Assembly: GCA_038043285.1 (NCBI GenBank)
Contig: JBBTCJ010000006.1
Location: 1 to 55,677, forward strand
DNA length: 55,677 bases
Reading direction: 5' to 3'
DNA from: JBBTCJ01 sp038043285
GTDB lineage: Bacteria; Planctomycetota; Phycisphaerae; UBA1845
The notes beneath the pieces are model-generated. The model did not search any database, was not told where the DNA came from, and saw only the letters and a list, made by a program, of their open reading frames with translations. Of the stretch, positions 22,539-30,379 are shown in pieces. The position numbers and the translations under genes were made by a program. Position 1 is the first letter of the stretch, and the number at the start of each line of letters is the position of its first letter.

Positions 22539-23363
22539 TCAATCTACAACCTGGACCTCGGGCGGCTGCCGCTTGCATCGTTCGACGTAGCGCTGAACGA
22601 GCCCGGCGTCGAGCTTGCGATACAGCTCCACGACCTGCCGCGGGTGGTAATCCTTGCGAAGGTAGAACTTGGCGTTGGCTGGTCGCCATTGCGGCATGCC
22701 GACCAACGTCCCGTCGCGCTCCAGCCGTTTCAACACCACGATCATCGCCTCGACGCCCGCGAGGATGGTCTTGCATCCTATGGTGTGCGGACGATCGCGC
22801 GCTTCGATCGTCGGGCGGGCGTGTTTGAGGATCGGACCTGTGTCGATGCCCGCGTCGATGAAATGAATCGTCGCGCCGACGTACTCCGGCTCCTCGTTGA
22901 GCAGCGGGTAGAAGTTCGTGGCCGTCCCGCGATAGTAGGGCGATAGCCCCAAATGCAGATTGATGATCCGTCCGGGCCAACGACCCAGCAGCGGCTCCTT
23001 GATCAGGTTGGCGCCGTACACGACGACGGTGTCCACGTTGCGACCCTCCAGAAACCCAAGGGTTTCCGGCGAGTTCAACTCTCCCGACTCGATCATTCGG
23101 ACGCCGCAACCGGAACCCTCCGACGCGAAGGCGTTGTCGGCTCCGAAGAACGCGTCCTCCTGCCGGGCTCGTTCCGCGAAGTGCTCGGCGACGACAAGCG
23201 ACTCGTCGGGGGTCAGTTCATCCTTGCGGACCTCGGCTGGGTGGAACCCGGTCCTTTCGTACCCGATCGCAACCACCGGCAGCTTCGCCCGAATCGCGTT
23301 GGCGAAGTAGCGATGTCGTGTTTCGACGCTGGTCAATAGCCCGATCCGCATGACCCGTCCCAT
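22539..23363 (-). CDS. Stand-alone formyltransferase-domain protein
   Basis: The 274-residue protein contains the N10-formyl-tetrahydrofolate transferase core. The catalytic Asn-His pair is in IINLHLGLSPYYRGTATN near residue 135, and the catalytic Asp is in DAGIDTGPIL near residue 170. It lacks the C-terminal OB domain of methionyl-tRNA formyltransferase. It therefore more likely formylates an amino sugar or another amine, as in O-antigen biosynthesis, although hydrolytic or other one-carbon roles are possible. The N-terminal MRIGLLTSVETRH is a typical beta-strand start. The ATG at 23363 has AAGGAA seven bases upstream. No nucleotide-sugar genes are adjacent, and it is divergent from the YkgJ-type gene. 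Confidence 0.8.
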   Translation of the reverse strand: MGRVMRIGLLTSVETRHRYFANAIRAKLPVVAIGYERTGFHPAEVRKDELTPDESLVVAEHFAERARQEDAFFGADNAFASEGSGCGVRMIESGELNSPETLGFLEGRNVDTVVVYGANLIKEPLLGRWPGRIINLHLGLSPYYRGTATNFYPLLNEEPEYVGATIHFIDAGIDTGPILKHARPTIEARDRPHTIGCKTILAGVEAMIVVLKRLERDGTLVGMPQWRPANAKFYLRKDYHPRQVVELYRKLDAGLVQRYVERCKRQPPEVQVVD

Positions 23364-23419
23364 CCCCAGGTTCCTTGCCTGCCATTGTCATCGGACGGCG
23401 GACGCCTCAGAATTGAGAA

Positions 23420-24706
23420 ATGCGGTCGGATCGTGAACTCCCCGTCCTCATCCCCTCCGTAACGGGGCAGCGATGGAGCTGTCACTCCTGCGGCGATTGC
23501 TGTCGCTCGCTGGTGGTGCACTTGTTCCCCGGAGAGCGCTCGCGGCTCGACGCCCAGGGATGGGAGGAGAAGCTCGGCGTCGCCCCCTACGTTCGCCTTG
23601 GGCGGCAATGGGCCTTGAACAAGCGCGACGACGGCGCGTGTGTTTTCTTGGACGCCCGGAATCTCTGCCGCATTCACGCCGAGTCGGGCGAGTCGGCCAA
23701 ACCGATTGCCTGTCGGGTCTTCCCGTTTTCCTTGCGTAGGACGGAGCGAAATTGGCAGGCCTCACTGCGGTTTGACTGTCCCAGCGCCAGCGCCTCGCGC
23801 GGTGACGCGCTTCACAGCCAGGTACAGGGCTTGGGAGCCGTTTCTGGTGCACTGGACGATGTCCTTCGCGTGCCCCCGGATCGTCCTAAGCTGCCCGGCG
23901 GACTCGTTGCCCGTGAGATGGAGGTCAACGCGCTACTGGATTGCCTCACCCAATGGTTGGGGGAGCGCGGGACGTCGCCTTTGCGGCGAATTCTCGGCGC
24001 GGCTCGGTTCACGCACACTCTCTCCGCCGCGAGGTTGAAGCGCGTTCGCGACGAGCGCTTCGTGGAGCTTCTGGACCTGCTGTTCGGAGCACTGGCGTCG
24101 GAGTGCGCCGCGCCGTCGGAGCCTCCGACGAAACGCCAACGGGCGATGCTGCGGCAGTTTGCCTTTGCATGTTCCGAACACCTGACGCTGTCGGACGCCC
24201 GCGGGGGCATCGTTCGCCGCTGGCGAAAACGCATGGAACAGCTCCGCAAGGCACGCTGCTTCTTGACGGGTGCCGGGATAGTCCCTCCGCTCGTCGGGTT
24301 CGCGGGAGAACCCTCATTCGCCGCGGTCGAAGCCGTGCAACCGGCCGATGGCACTGATGGGCGAGCGATCAACGAACTGGTCAACCGATATCTTCTCGCC
24401 CGCATCGCGGGGCGCACGGTATTCGGCGCGGGCTACTACGGCTGGCCGATTGTAAACGGATTGGCCGCCCTGTGGTTGTCGGTCGCCGCCGCGGGTTGGA
24501 TCGCACGCTACCTGGCCGCCTCGGATGCCCGAACCTTGGTCAATCTCAACGATACGGCCAGAGCGATCGGCGTCGTGGATCGCGGGGCGACGCGGCTTCC
24601 GTCACTGGGAACCTTTGCCGAGCGGACGCGGGCCTCCTACTTCTTTTCCGACGACGGGCTGGCGCGAATCCTGCACACGTTTCGTCTGGCGGAGGATGCT
24701 CTGTGA
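23420..24706 (+). CDS. YkgJ-type cysteine-cluster protein
   Basis: The 428-residue protein begins with the cysteine pattern of the YkgJ/zinc- or iron-chelating family: C-x2-C-x2-CC in SCHSCGDCC near residue 21, then CVFLDARNLCRIH near residue 73, CRVFPF near 98 and FDCPS near 118. This region is thought to bind a metal or iron-sulfur cluster. The rest, about 300 residues, is helical, without a motif I recognise, and longer than the usual family member (about 100-250 residues). It contains one hydrophobic helix, PIVNGLAALWLSVAAAGWIA. The function is unknown. Its stop overlaps the deoC start, so the two are coupled. Confidence 0.75.
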   Translation: MRSDRELPVLIPSVTGQRWSCHSCGDCCRSLVVHLFPGERSRLDAQGWEEKLGVAPYVRLGRQWALNKRDDGACVFLDARNLCRIHAESGESAKPIACRVFPFSLRRTERNWQASLRFDCPSASASRGDALHSQVQGLGAVSGALDDVLRVPPDRPKLPGGLVAREMEVNALLDCLTQWLGERGTSPLRRILGAARFTHTLSAARLKRVRDERFVELLDLLFGALASECAAPSEPPTKRQRAMLRQFAFACSEHLTLSDARGGIVRRWRKRMEQLRKARCFLTGAGIVPPLVGFAGEPSFAAVEAVQPADGTDGRAINELVNRYLLARIAGRTVFGAGYYGWPIVNGLAALWLSVAAAGWIARYLAASDARTLVNLNDTARAIGVVDRGATRLPSLGTFAERTRASYFFSDDGLARILHTFRLAEDAL

Positions 24707-25422
24707 GGACGGCATCGCAGGTGGCCGCGGCGATCGAACATACGCTCCTGCGGCCCGAAGCTCGAGCGGCCGAGATTGACCGCCTATGCGACGAGGCGGC
24801 CCGGTTCGGATTCCACGGAGTCTGCGTGAACTCCGCCTTCGTCAGCCGTGCGGCGAACCGCTTGCGGAGTTCTACTCTTGCCCGCGCGGCAGACGACCGT
24901 CTGGTGAGTCGCCCGACACCGGTCGTGGTCAGCGTGGCCGGGTTCCCCCTCGGCGCATCGTCATTGTTCGCTAAGGTCGAGGAGGCCCGGCGCGCCGTCG
25001 GCGACGGGGCGGGCGAGATCGACATGGTCGCCAACCTGGGCGCTCTGCTCGACGCGGACGCCCGGCTTGTTCGATCCGAGATCGAGGCTCTGGCACGTGT
25101 CGTGCACGCGGTTCCGGGCGGCGTCTTGAAGGTGATTCTCGAGACCGCCGCGCTGCCGGAACCTGCGATTGTTCTGGGTTGTCGTTGTGCCGCCGAGGGA
25201 GAGGCTGACTTCGTCAAGACCTCGACGGGGTTCCATCCCGCGGGCGGTGCGACCGTGGAGGCCGTGCGATTTCTCCATCGACACGCCGCTCCCATCCGGG
25301 TGAAGGCCGCCGGGGGAATTCGGACGGCGGAAGCGGCGGTCGCCATGCTTGACGCCGGGGCCGCGCGGATCGGAACTTCCGCGGGAGTCGTGATCCTAGG
25401 CGAGCTGGGCGTCGACGTTTGA
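24703..25422 (+). CDS. deoC: Deoxyribose-phosphate aldolase
   Basis: The 239-residue TIM-barrel aldolase splits 2-deoxyribose-5-phosphate into acetaldehyde and glyceraldehyde-3-phosphate. Family signs are AIEHTLLRP, FHGVCVNSAFV, VVSVAGFPLG, EIDMVANLGAL and LKVILETAAL. The Schiff-base lysine is in ADFVKTSTGF and the second lysine in IRVKAAGGIRT. The start is GTG at 24703: it overlaps the stop of the upstream gene by 4 bp and has GGAGG seven bases upstream. It is slightly longer than many bacterial DeoC proteins because of an Arg-rich insertion after residue 45. No phosphopentomutase or pyrimidine phosphorylase is nearby, so only the last step of deoxynucleoside catabolism is encoded here. Confidence 0.93.
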   Translation: MRTASQVAAAIEHTLLRPEARAAEIDRLCDEAARFGFHGVCVNSAFVSRAANRLRSSTLARAADDRLVSRPTPVVVSVAGFPLGASSLFAKVEEARRAVGDGAGEIDMVANLGALLDADARLVRSEIEALARVVHAVPGGVLKVILETAALPEPAIVLGCRCAAEGEADFVKTSTGFHPAGGATVEAVRFLHRHAAPIRVKAAGGIRTAEAAVAMLDAGAARIGTSAGVVILGELGVDV

Positions 25423-25446
25423 CGCAGCGCGGCCTGGGTCTAAAAT
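25419..25446 (+). promoter_or_regulatory. Promoter of the zinc-ribbon protein gene
   Basis: TTGACG (25419-25424) overlaps the deoC stop and is followed, 16 bases later, by TAAAAT (25441-25446). The predicted start near 25453 leaves a leader of about 140 bases before the ATG at 25592. The leader contains GTCGTC/GACGAC arms around a T-rich loop (25496-25530). Confidence 0.55.
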
Positions 25447-25591
25447 CGGGCCATTGCACGTCGCCGGCTGTGACGGGAGGGTCTGCGAGATCGCGTCGTC
25501 GCCTTCGGGTTTTTGTACACGACGACAGCCTCGCCCGCCGCGGCGGACGATCGACCGATCGGGTGTCAAGTAGCGTGCGGGAGCCTTTCGG

Positions 25592-26095
25592 ATGAAAGAA
25601 GAAGTAACCAGTATATGCTCGGGCTGCGGCGCGAGCGTTTATCGCCAGCACATTGATTCGGGCATCGCGCGATACGAGGGCGGAAAACTTCTCTGCTCTC
25701 ACTGCGTGGTGGACTACGAGAAGTCGCACAACGGCGAGGTCGACGAAGCGTTCGAACCGATCGAGATCGAAGAGGAGGATGAATCCCGCGCCGCCCGACG
25801 GGAAGAGCTTTCCTCGAGTCGCATTCACGGAGCCACCAAGCAGACCCTCGGCGTGGGTCATGGGTGGGACGAGTCGAGGTTCCAACGACAGCTTGGTCCG
25901 GGCGCCGGCGGCGCCACCCGCTGCCGAACCTTCCATTGCAAGCTCAGTGAAGCAGCCATCGAGTTCATGACCGGCCAAATCAACGAATGGCTGGACGCCA
26001 ACGACAAAATCGTCGTCAAGTTTGCCACCACGACGATCGGTCCGTTCGAGGGAAAGCATACCGAGCCGAACCTGATCATCACCGCCTTCTACTAA
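25592..26095 (+). CDS. Zinc-ribbon protein of unknown function
   Basis: The 167-residue protein has an N-terminal four-cysteine ribbon, C9-x2-C12 and C35-x2-C38 (ICSGCGASVY and LLCSHCVV), that probably binds zinc. An acidic linker (EPIEIEEEDESRAA) and a C-terminal domain of about 85 residues follow. That domain reads CRTFHCKLSEAAIEFMTGQINEWLDANDKIVVKFATTTIG, a helix-strand pattern of a small soluble fold. I do not recognise the C-terminal domain. A Shine-Dalgarno GGAG lies eight bases before the ATG, and a strong promoter is placed upstream, so it is likely well expressed. Confidence 0.75.
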   Translation: MKEEVTSICSGCGASVYRQHIDSGIARYEGGKLLCSHCVVDYEKSHNGEVDEAFEPIEIEEEDESRAARREELSSSRIHGATKQTLGVGHGWDESRFQRQLGPGAGGATRCRTFHCKLSEAAIEFMTGQINEWLDANDKIVVKFATTTIGPFEGKHTEPNLIITAFY

Positions 26096-26223
26096 CCATC
26101 CTCGGCGGCGGTCGTCCTCCGAACGAGAATGCGGCAGATTCAATCACTCGCGGTCAGTCCCACGATTCGACCTTCCGCGTCCGGTCGGCAACACTTCCAC
26201 ACCTCGGTGGACAATGTGATCCT

Positions 26224-26553
26224 ATGCTTCTCACGACCGCGCGGCGACTGATCGTCTTGGTTATCGGCGTGACCGTGCTTCTGATCGGCCTAGCCTTGAG
26301 CGTGCTTCCCGGCCCTGCACTGGTCGTGCTTCCCGCCGGGCTGGCGATTCTGGGAACCGAGTTTGCCTGGGCCAGGTGGTTGCTGCGGCGCATCCGCGGA
26401 CATGCGGTGGATGGAATCGCCCGAATTCGGCGATTCTTCGGTCGAAGGCATCCGGAGCGCGGGAGCGATGGCCTTGCTCCCTCCGTCGATCCGTCGCCAC
26501 CGGCAATTATGGACAGTTCGACGGCCCCGCAAAGCGATAGGCCGCCCCCTTGA
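26224..26553 (+). CDS. PGPGW-family small membrane protein
   Basis: The 109-residue product has two hydrophobic segments. The first, RRLIVLVIGVTVLLIGLALSVLPGP, runs into ALVVLPAGLAILGTEFAWARW. The PGP turn between them and the FAWARW end are the hallmark of the PGPGW transmembrane family, whose function is unknown. A basic segment follows (LLRRIRGHAVDGIARIRRFFGRRH) and then a Ser/Pro-rich tail. The last 47 bp overlap the 3' end of the metalloprotease gene on the other strand, which explains the low-complexity tail. No clear Shine-Dalgarno precedes the ATG at 26224. Confidence 0.72.
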   Translation: MLLTTARRLIVLVIGVTVLLIGLALSVLPGPALVVLPAGLAILGTEFAWARWLLRRIRGHAVDGIARIRRFFGRRHPERGSDGLAPSVDPSPPAIMDSSTAPQSDRPPP

Positions 26554-28795
26554 CCGCGTCGACCGCAGTCGCCGCGTCCAGCACGTTGACGTTCACCGCC
26601 GGATTGACCGTGTTGGGTTGGATTTGAACCTGCGGCTTGCGCAGCGCTCCGCCGGTCCCGCGCACATGGTCCACGACGCCCGCGATGTCCAGCACGTTCG
26701 GCTGCGTCGGAGGGTAGGGCGCGAGCGGATCCTGGTACCCCGGAGCAATGTCGCCCCATCGCGCCGTCGTGAGCGTCAGCGGTGCGGAGAACCCCGAGGC
26801 ACCGCCGAACGCGTTCAGGCAGCCTTCATCGAGCGCCTCCACCTCGTACCACGAACTCGGCATGATCGCTTCGCCCGTGACCTGCAGCAATTCGATTCCC
26901 GCCCAATCGTGGGAGAAGGGTGAGCACTGCAGCACCGATCCGAAGAACTGGCTCGTGCCGGACGCGTTACCGTTGTAAACGCCCGGCGGACCGATCCACC
27001 GCGATTGTCCCTCGAAACTGGAGTAGTCCAACGGCGGCGATGAGGGTGAATTCGCGGGGAATGGGTGCTGCAAACCGGCCAGTTTTACCCGAAACGCGGT
27101 GCGCCGACCGGCGTTTCCCGGGGTGAACGCGAGGTAACGGTTCTGGGGCTGGGCGTTCGGCTCGGGCGACGGAGTCGCAGCCTGTACGCAACACACGTCG
27201 GCGCAGGCCGCGTCGCAATCGCAGATCAACTGGAGTGAGTAGATGCCCCGGTCGGAGGTGCTCGCGGCGGACACCTGAACGTAATAGGTCATCCCCGGCG
27301 TTAAGTCCGTCAGGCAAATACTCGACAGCCCCGAGCCTGCGCCACAGTCGTCGTCCTCGCTGCATCCCAGTACCGCCAGGCCGCCGCAATTCCCGTCGTA
27401 GACCGCGATCGTGGAGTTCCCACCCGGACTTCCGCACGTCGAGATGTGCGCCCATTCCTTTTCCGCGGTGAACCGAAACCACATCGTTCCTTCGTGGGCG
27501 CCGCCGAGGCCGCAGGAGTACGCCGGGGCCGGCACGCCGCCGAGCACGCTATTGTCAAAGTGCCGCGTCCGACCGCAGGTCAATTCCGCGGCCTCGGGAC
27601 AGGACGTGTTCGTGGGCGGATAATCCCAACCGATTGCGTCGAGCATGTCCAGGTCACCATTCCGATAGAAATCGGGATAGAAGGTTTCCGTCGCGGCGAA
27701 CGAGGGATCCATGAGATTGATCCCCGGATTCATCGGCGCGAAATGAGAACCCTGGGAGGGAACCCCGTCGGCCATTCGGTACTCCGCCGAAAGGATGTCG
27801 CACACCGCGTCGTTGTCGTCGTTGGGCGGCGGAGGATCCCTGTCCACAAGCCGCGGCGAGGTCGTGAAATCCGCAGTCGTGTCCGGATTGTAGTTGCCCG
27901 CCCCGTCGCTCATCTGAAACCGGAAGGCGTCCATCCCCTCAATGTCACCGATGCGAAGGTCGACCGCGGACGTGAACCCCATCGCGTGTCCGATTTCATG
28001 GAGGAGTACGTCTTGGAAGCTATAGCTCCCGCTGTTGATCGACGGAGGCGTGTAGTCCCAAGGGAATTCGGAATTGATCACGATGGTCGCCGCTGGACCC
28101 TTGAACGCGCCGATCGCTGCCGCGAAGTTCCCGGCCGTGAGGTAAGCGACCGCTTCGTTCGTGACTGTCGCCGTCGTTGCGTTGTAGCGAACCGGGATGG
28201 TCAATCCCGACGGCAGGAACGACTGAATGACGTCGTTGGAGTCCATGTCGCCGATCAGTCCGCTGCGTACGTCGCTCCAGGCGAGGCTCATGAAGGCCAC
28301 GCTTGTCGCCCCAAGCACTCCCGGCGGAAGGGCCGAAAACTTCAGGTCCACGACCAGCGTCGTCGGGTCGCTGAATTGGCTTTCGAGATAGCGCTCCACT
28401 GCGTCGATCGCCTCCTGAGCGCCACTCGGAACCGATGTCGTGATGTGGAATGCCAGGTCGAATTGAGCGGGCGGCGCCCCGTCCGCGGCGATCTGTTGTG
28501 CTGTCGCCGCGCCGTCCCATCGCCGAGCCAGTTCGGCAAGCTGCACGGCATCCAGAGCGGCGGGGTCACTTCCGCAGATCGGTCGCCAAACGGTTTGCGA
28601 AGGAACGTCGACCGTTCGTCCGTCGGCGAACAGACGGGTGCGGATCACCCTGCCCGGTGCAACGACCACTGCGGCAGCCGGCTGGCGGGCGATTCCGTCT
28701 TCCGCGCCGGTCGCGATTGAGCCTCCCACCGCCGCGGTGATCGCGCAAGCGAACCCAACGCATCCGGCCAGTCCGTTTCCAGTCCGAAATGACAA
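26507..28795 (-). CDS. Secreted zinc metalloprotease with dockerin-like C-terminus
   Basis: The 762-residue protein has a signal peptide (hydrophobic GLAGCVGFACAITAAVGGSIA). Its metalloprotease domain has the zinc site HEIGHAMGF near residue 270 (HExxHxxGF type) and fits the planctomycete NF038122-like family. A Cys-rich beta domain follows (residues about 395-520, with many C pairs), as in adhesive or carbohydrate-binding modules. The end has two dockerin-like Ca2+-loop/helix repeats, PNVLDIAGVVDHVRG and VNVNVLDAATAVDAVKG. It should act outside the cell on protein or glycoprotein. The start is TTG at 28795 with GGGGGA six bases upstream; an in-frame stop lies just before, so no longer start exists. 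Its 3' end overlaps the PGPGW gene tail-to-tail by 47 bp. Confidence 0.85.
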   Translation of the reverse strand: MSFRTGNGLAGCVGFACAITAAVGGSIATGAEDGIARQPAAAVVVAPGRVIRTRLFADGRTVDVPSQTVWRPICGSDPAALDAVQLAELARRWDGAATAQQIAADGAPPAQFDLAFHITTSVPSGAQEAIDAVERYLESQFSDPTTLVVDLKFSALPPGVLGATSVAFMSLAWSDVRSGLIGDMDSNDVIQSFLPSGLTIPVRYNATTATVTNEAVAYLTAGNFAAAIGAFKGPAATIVINSEFPWDYTPPSINSGSYSFQDVLLHEIGHAMGFTSAVDLRIGDIEGMDAFRFQMSDGAGNYNPDTTADFTTSPRLVDRDPPPPNDDNDAVCDILSAEYRMADGVPSQGSHFAPMNPGINLMDPSFAATETFYPDFYRNGDLDMLDAIGWDYPPTNTSCPEAAELTCGRTRHFDNSVLGGVPAPAYSCGLGGAHEGTMWFRFTAEKEWAHISTCGSPGGNSTIAVYDGNCGGLAVLGCSEDDDCGAGSGLSSICLTDLTPGMTYYVQVSAASTSDRGIYSLQLICDCDAACADVCCVQAATPSPEPNAQPQNRYLAFTPGNAGRRTAFRVKLAGLQHPFPANSPSSPPLDYSSFEGQSRWIGPPGVYNGNASGTSQFFGSVLQCSPFSHDWAGIELLQVTGEAIMPSSWYEVEALDEGCLNAFGGASGFSAPLTLTTARWGDIAPGYQDPLAPYPPTQPNVLDIAGVVDHVRGTGGALRKPQVQIQPNTVNPAVNVNVLDAATAVDAVKGAAYRFAGPSNCP

Positions 28796-29185
28796 CTCGC
28801 TTCCCCCTTACCGAGAATCGTTATGGCCGCGCTCCAGACAGAACTACGCGCCGGATCCGCGCCCCGAAAGACACACCGAGCGCGCATTCCCTTTGAGTAC
28901 CGCCAAGATGCTCCTACAGCGGACCGGTCCCCACCCCCAATGGAACGTGCACCAGAGATTATAAGTCGCTGCGAGTCGCCCGGTCAACGGTCCGGGGAAA
29001 GGCCGATCCTGCGGCGTGACCGTCGACCGGCCCCGTAAACGGCCCGATTATGGGTCCGTTCCACGGTAGCGAAAACCGCTACCCATGCTGCGATCATTCG
29101 CTAGAATGCCCGCTCCGCGTCGGCCGCCAGGCCTGGCCGGGCGGCTTCAACGACTGATAGGCAACGGAAGGAGCGGGACGAGTCG
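28796..29185. other. 390-bp divergent gap before pdhA
   Basis: No gene is supported. The gap contains a 7-bp hairpin (GGTAGCG/CGCTACC, 29065-29083) and a TAGAAT -10-like box at 29102-29107, 79 bp before the pdhA start, without a convincing -35. Confidence 0.4.
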
Positions 29186-30283
29186 GTGCCCCGGAAGACC
29201 CTGAAAATCACCAATACCGTCGAGCACCTCGCGATCGTCGACGCGGCCGGAAAGGCGGACGAGGCCCTCGATCCGAAGCTCAATTCGGACCTCTCGATCT
29301 ACCTCTATCGCCTGATGCTCATCGCCCGGCGTCTGGACGAACGATGCATCAACCTTCAGCGTCAGGGTCGCATCGGAACCTATGGCCCATGCCGCGGGCA
29401 GGAAGCGACCCACTGCGCCTCCGCCGTGGTCATGGAGAAGGAGGATTGGATCGTCCATGCGTTCCGCGAACCCGGATCGTTCTATCATCGCGGCTGGCCG
29501 CTGGAGCGCATTCTTCAGTTCTGGGGGGGATATGAGGAAGGCTGCTGCCCTCCCGAAGGAGCAAGGGATCTGCCGATCGCCGTGCCCATCGCCTCCCAGG
29601 TTCCCCATGCGATGGGTCTTGCCTGGGCGATGAAGCTCCGCGCCGACAAGCACGCGGTTCTCTGCTTCTGCGGAGACGGCGGAACCAGCGAGGGGGACTT
29701 TCACGAAGCCATGAACTTTGCCGGCGTCTACGGCCTCCCGCTGGTGACGCTGATCCAGAACAACCAATGGGCGATCTCCATCCCGCGCGAAAAGCAAACC
29801 GCCTCGGAGACTATCGCCCAGAAGGCCGTTGCCTACGGGTTCAACGGCATCCAGGTGGACGGCAACGACGTGCTGTCCGTCTACGTGGCGACCAAGGAGG
29901 CCGTCGACCGGGCCAAGCAGGGCAAGGGACCGACGCTGATCGAGGCTGTCACCTACCGCCTCGGCGTTCATACCACGGCCGATGATCCGACGAAGTATCG
30001 CGCCGACGAGGAGGTCAAGAAATGGGAGAAGCTTGACCCCATCCCGCGCTATCAAAAGTACCTTGTCCGGCGGAAACTTTTGGATGACAAACTGATCGAG
30101 GAAATCGAGCGTGACGTACAGGCCGAGGTCAACGCCGCCGTTGATCGTTATGAATTCATGCGTGACGTCGATCCCCTGGATTGTTTCAAATACATGTACG
30201 CCGAACTACCGGCCGACTTGCGGCGTCAGCGAGAGGAGTTCGCCGAATGCCTCCGCCGCGAGGGTGCCGGCAGGGGACACTGA
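29186..30283 (+). CDS. pdhA: 2-oxoacid (pyruvate) dehydrogenase E1 alpha subunit
   Basis: The 365-residue protein is the ThDP-binding alpha subunit of a heterotetrameric E1. The cofactor motif runs from CGDGGTSEGDF to the closing NNQWAIS about 28 residues later. Earlier segments QGRIGTYGPCRGQEA, AFREPGSFYHRG and PIASQVPHAMGLAWAMK match the family, as does the phosphorylation-loop-like YRLGVHTTADDPTKYR. With the beta subunit it decarboxylates pyruvate (or a branched-chain 2-oxo acid) and passes the acyl group to an E2 lipoyl protein. The start is GTG at 29186 with GGAAGGAG twelve bases upstream. E2 and E3 genes are not in the window. Confidence 0.88.
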   Translation: MPRKTLKITNTVEHLAIVDAAGKADEALDPKLNSDLSIYLYRLMLIARRLDERCINLQRQGRIGTYGPCRGQEATHCASAVVMEKEDWIVHAFREPGSFYHRGWPLERILQFWGGYEEGCCPPEGARDLPIAVPIASQVPHAMGLAWAMKLRADKHAVLCFCGDGGTSEGDFHEAMNFAGVYGLPLVTLIQNNQWAISIPREKQTASETIAQKAVAYGFNGIQVDGNDVLSVYVATKEAVDRAKQGKGPTLIEAVTYRLGVHTTADDPTKYRADEEVKKWEKLDPIPRYQKYLVRRKLLDDKLIEEIERDVQAEVNAAVDRYEFMRDVDPLDCFKYMYAELPADLRRQREEFAECLRREGAGRGH

Positions 30284-30302
30284 CGGCCGGCCTGGTCGAT
30301 GT

Positions 30303-30331
30303 TTTGTGCCACTGCTCAAGAGCATGGCACG
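30303..30331. repeat. GTGCCAC palindromic element between pdhA and pdhB
   Basis: GTGCCA-CTGCTC-AA-GAGCA-TGGCAC forms a near-perfect hairpin, one base short of symmetric, preceded by TTTT. It belongs to the same palindromic family as 13071-13105 and occupies a third of the 96-bp gap inside the E1 operon. Confidence 0.65.
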
Positions 30332-30379
30332 GATGCTTCGTTCGCAGTTTGATGTTTTTCGATTGGGGTTCGTGACGCT

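Noticed and set aside
29065..29083. GGTAGCG/CGCTACC hairpin as a terminator
   Set aside because: No T run follows on either strand and no gene ends here.
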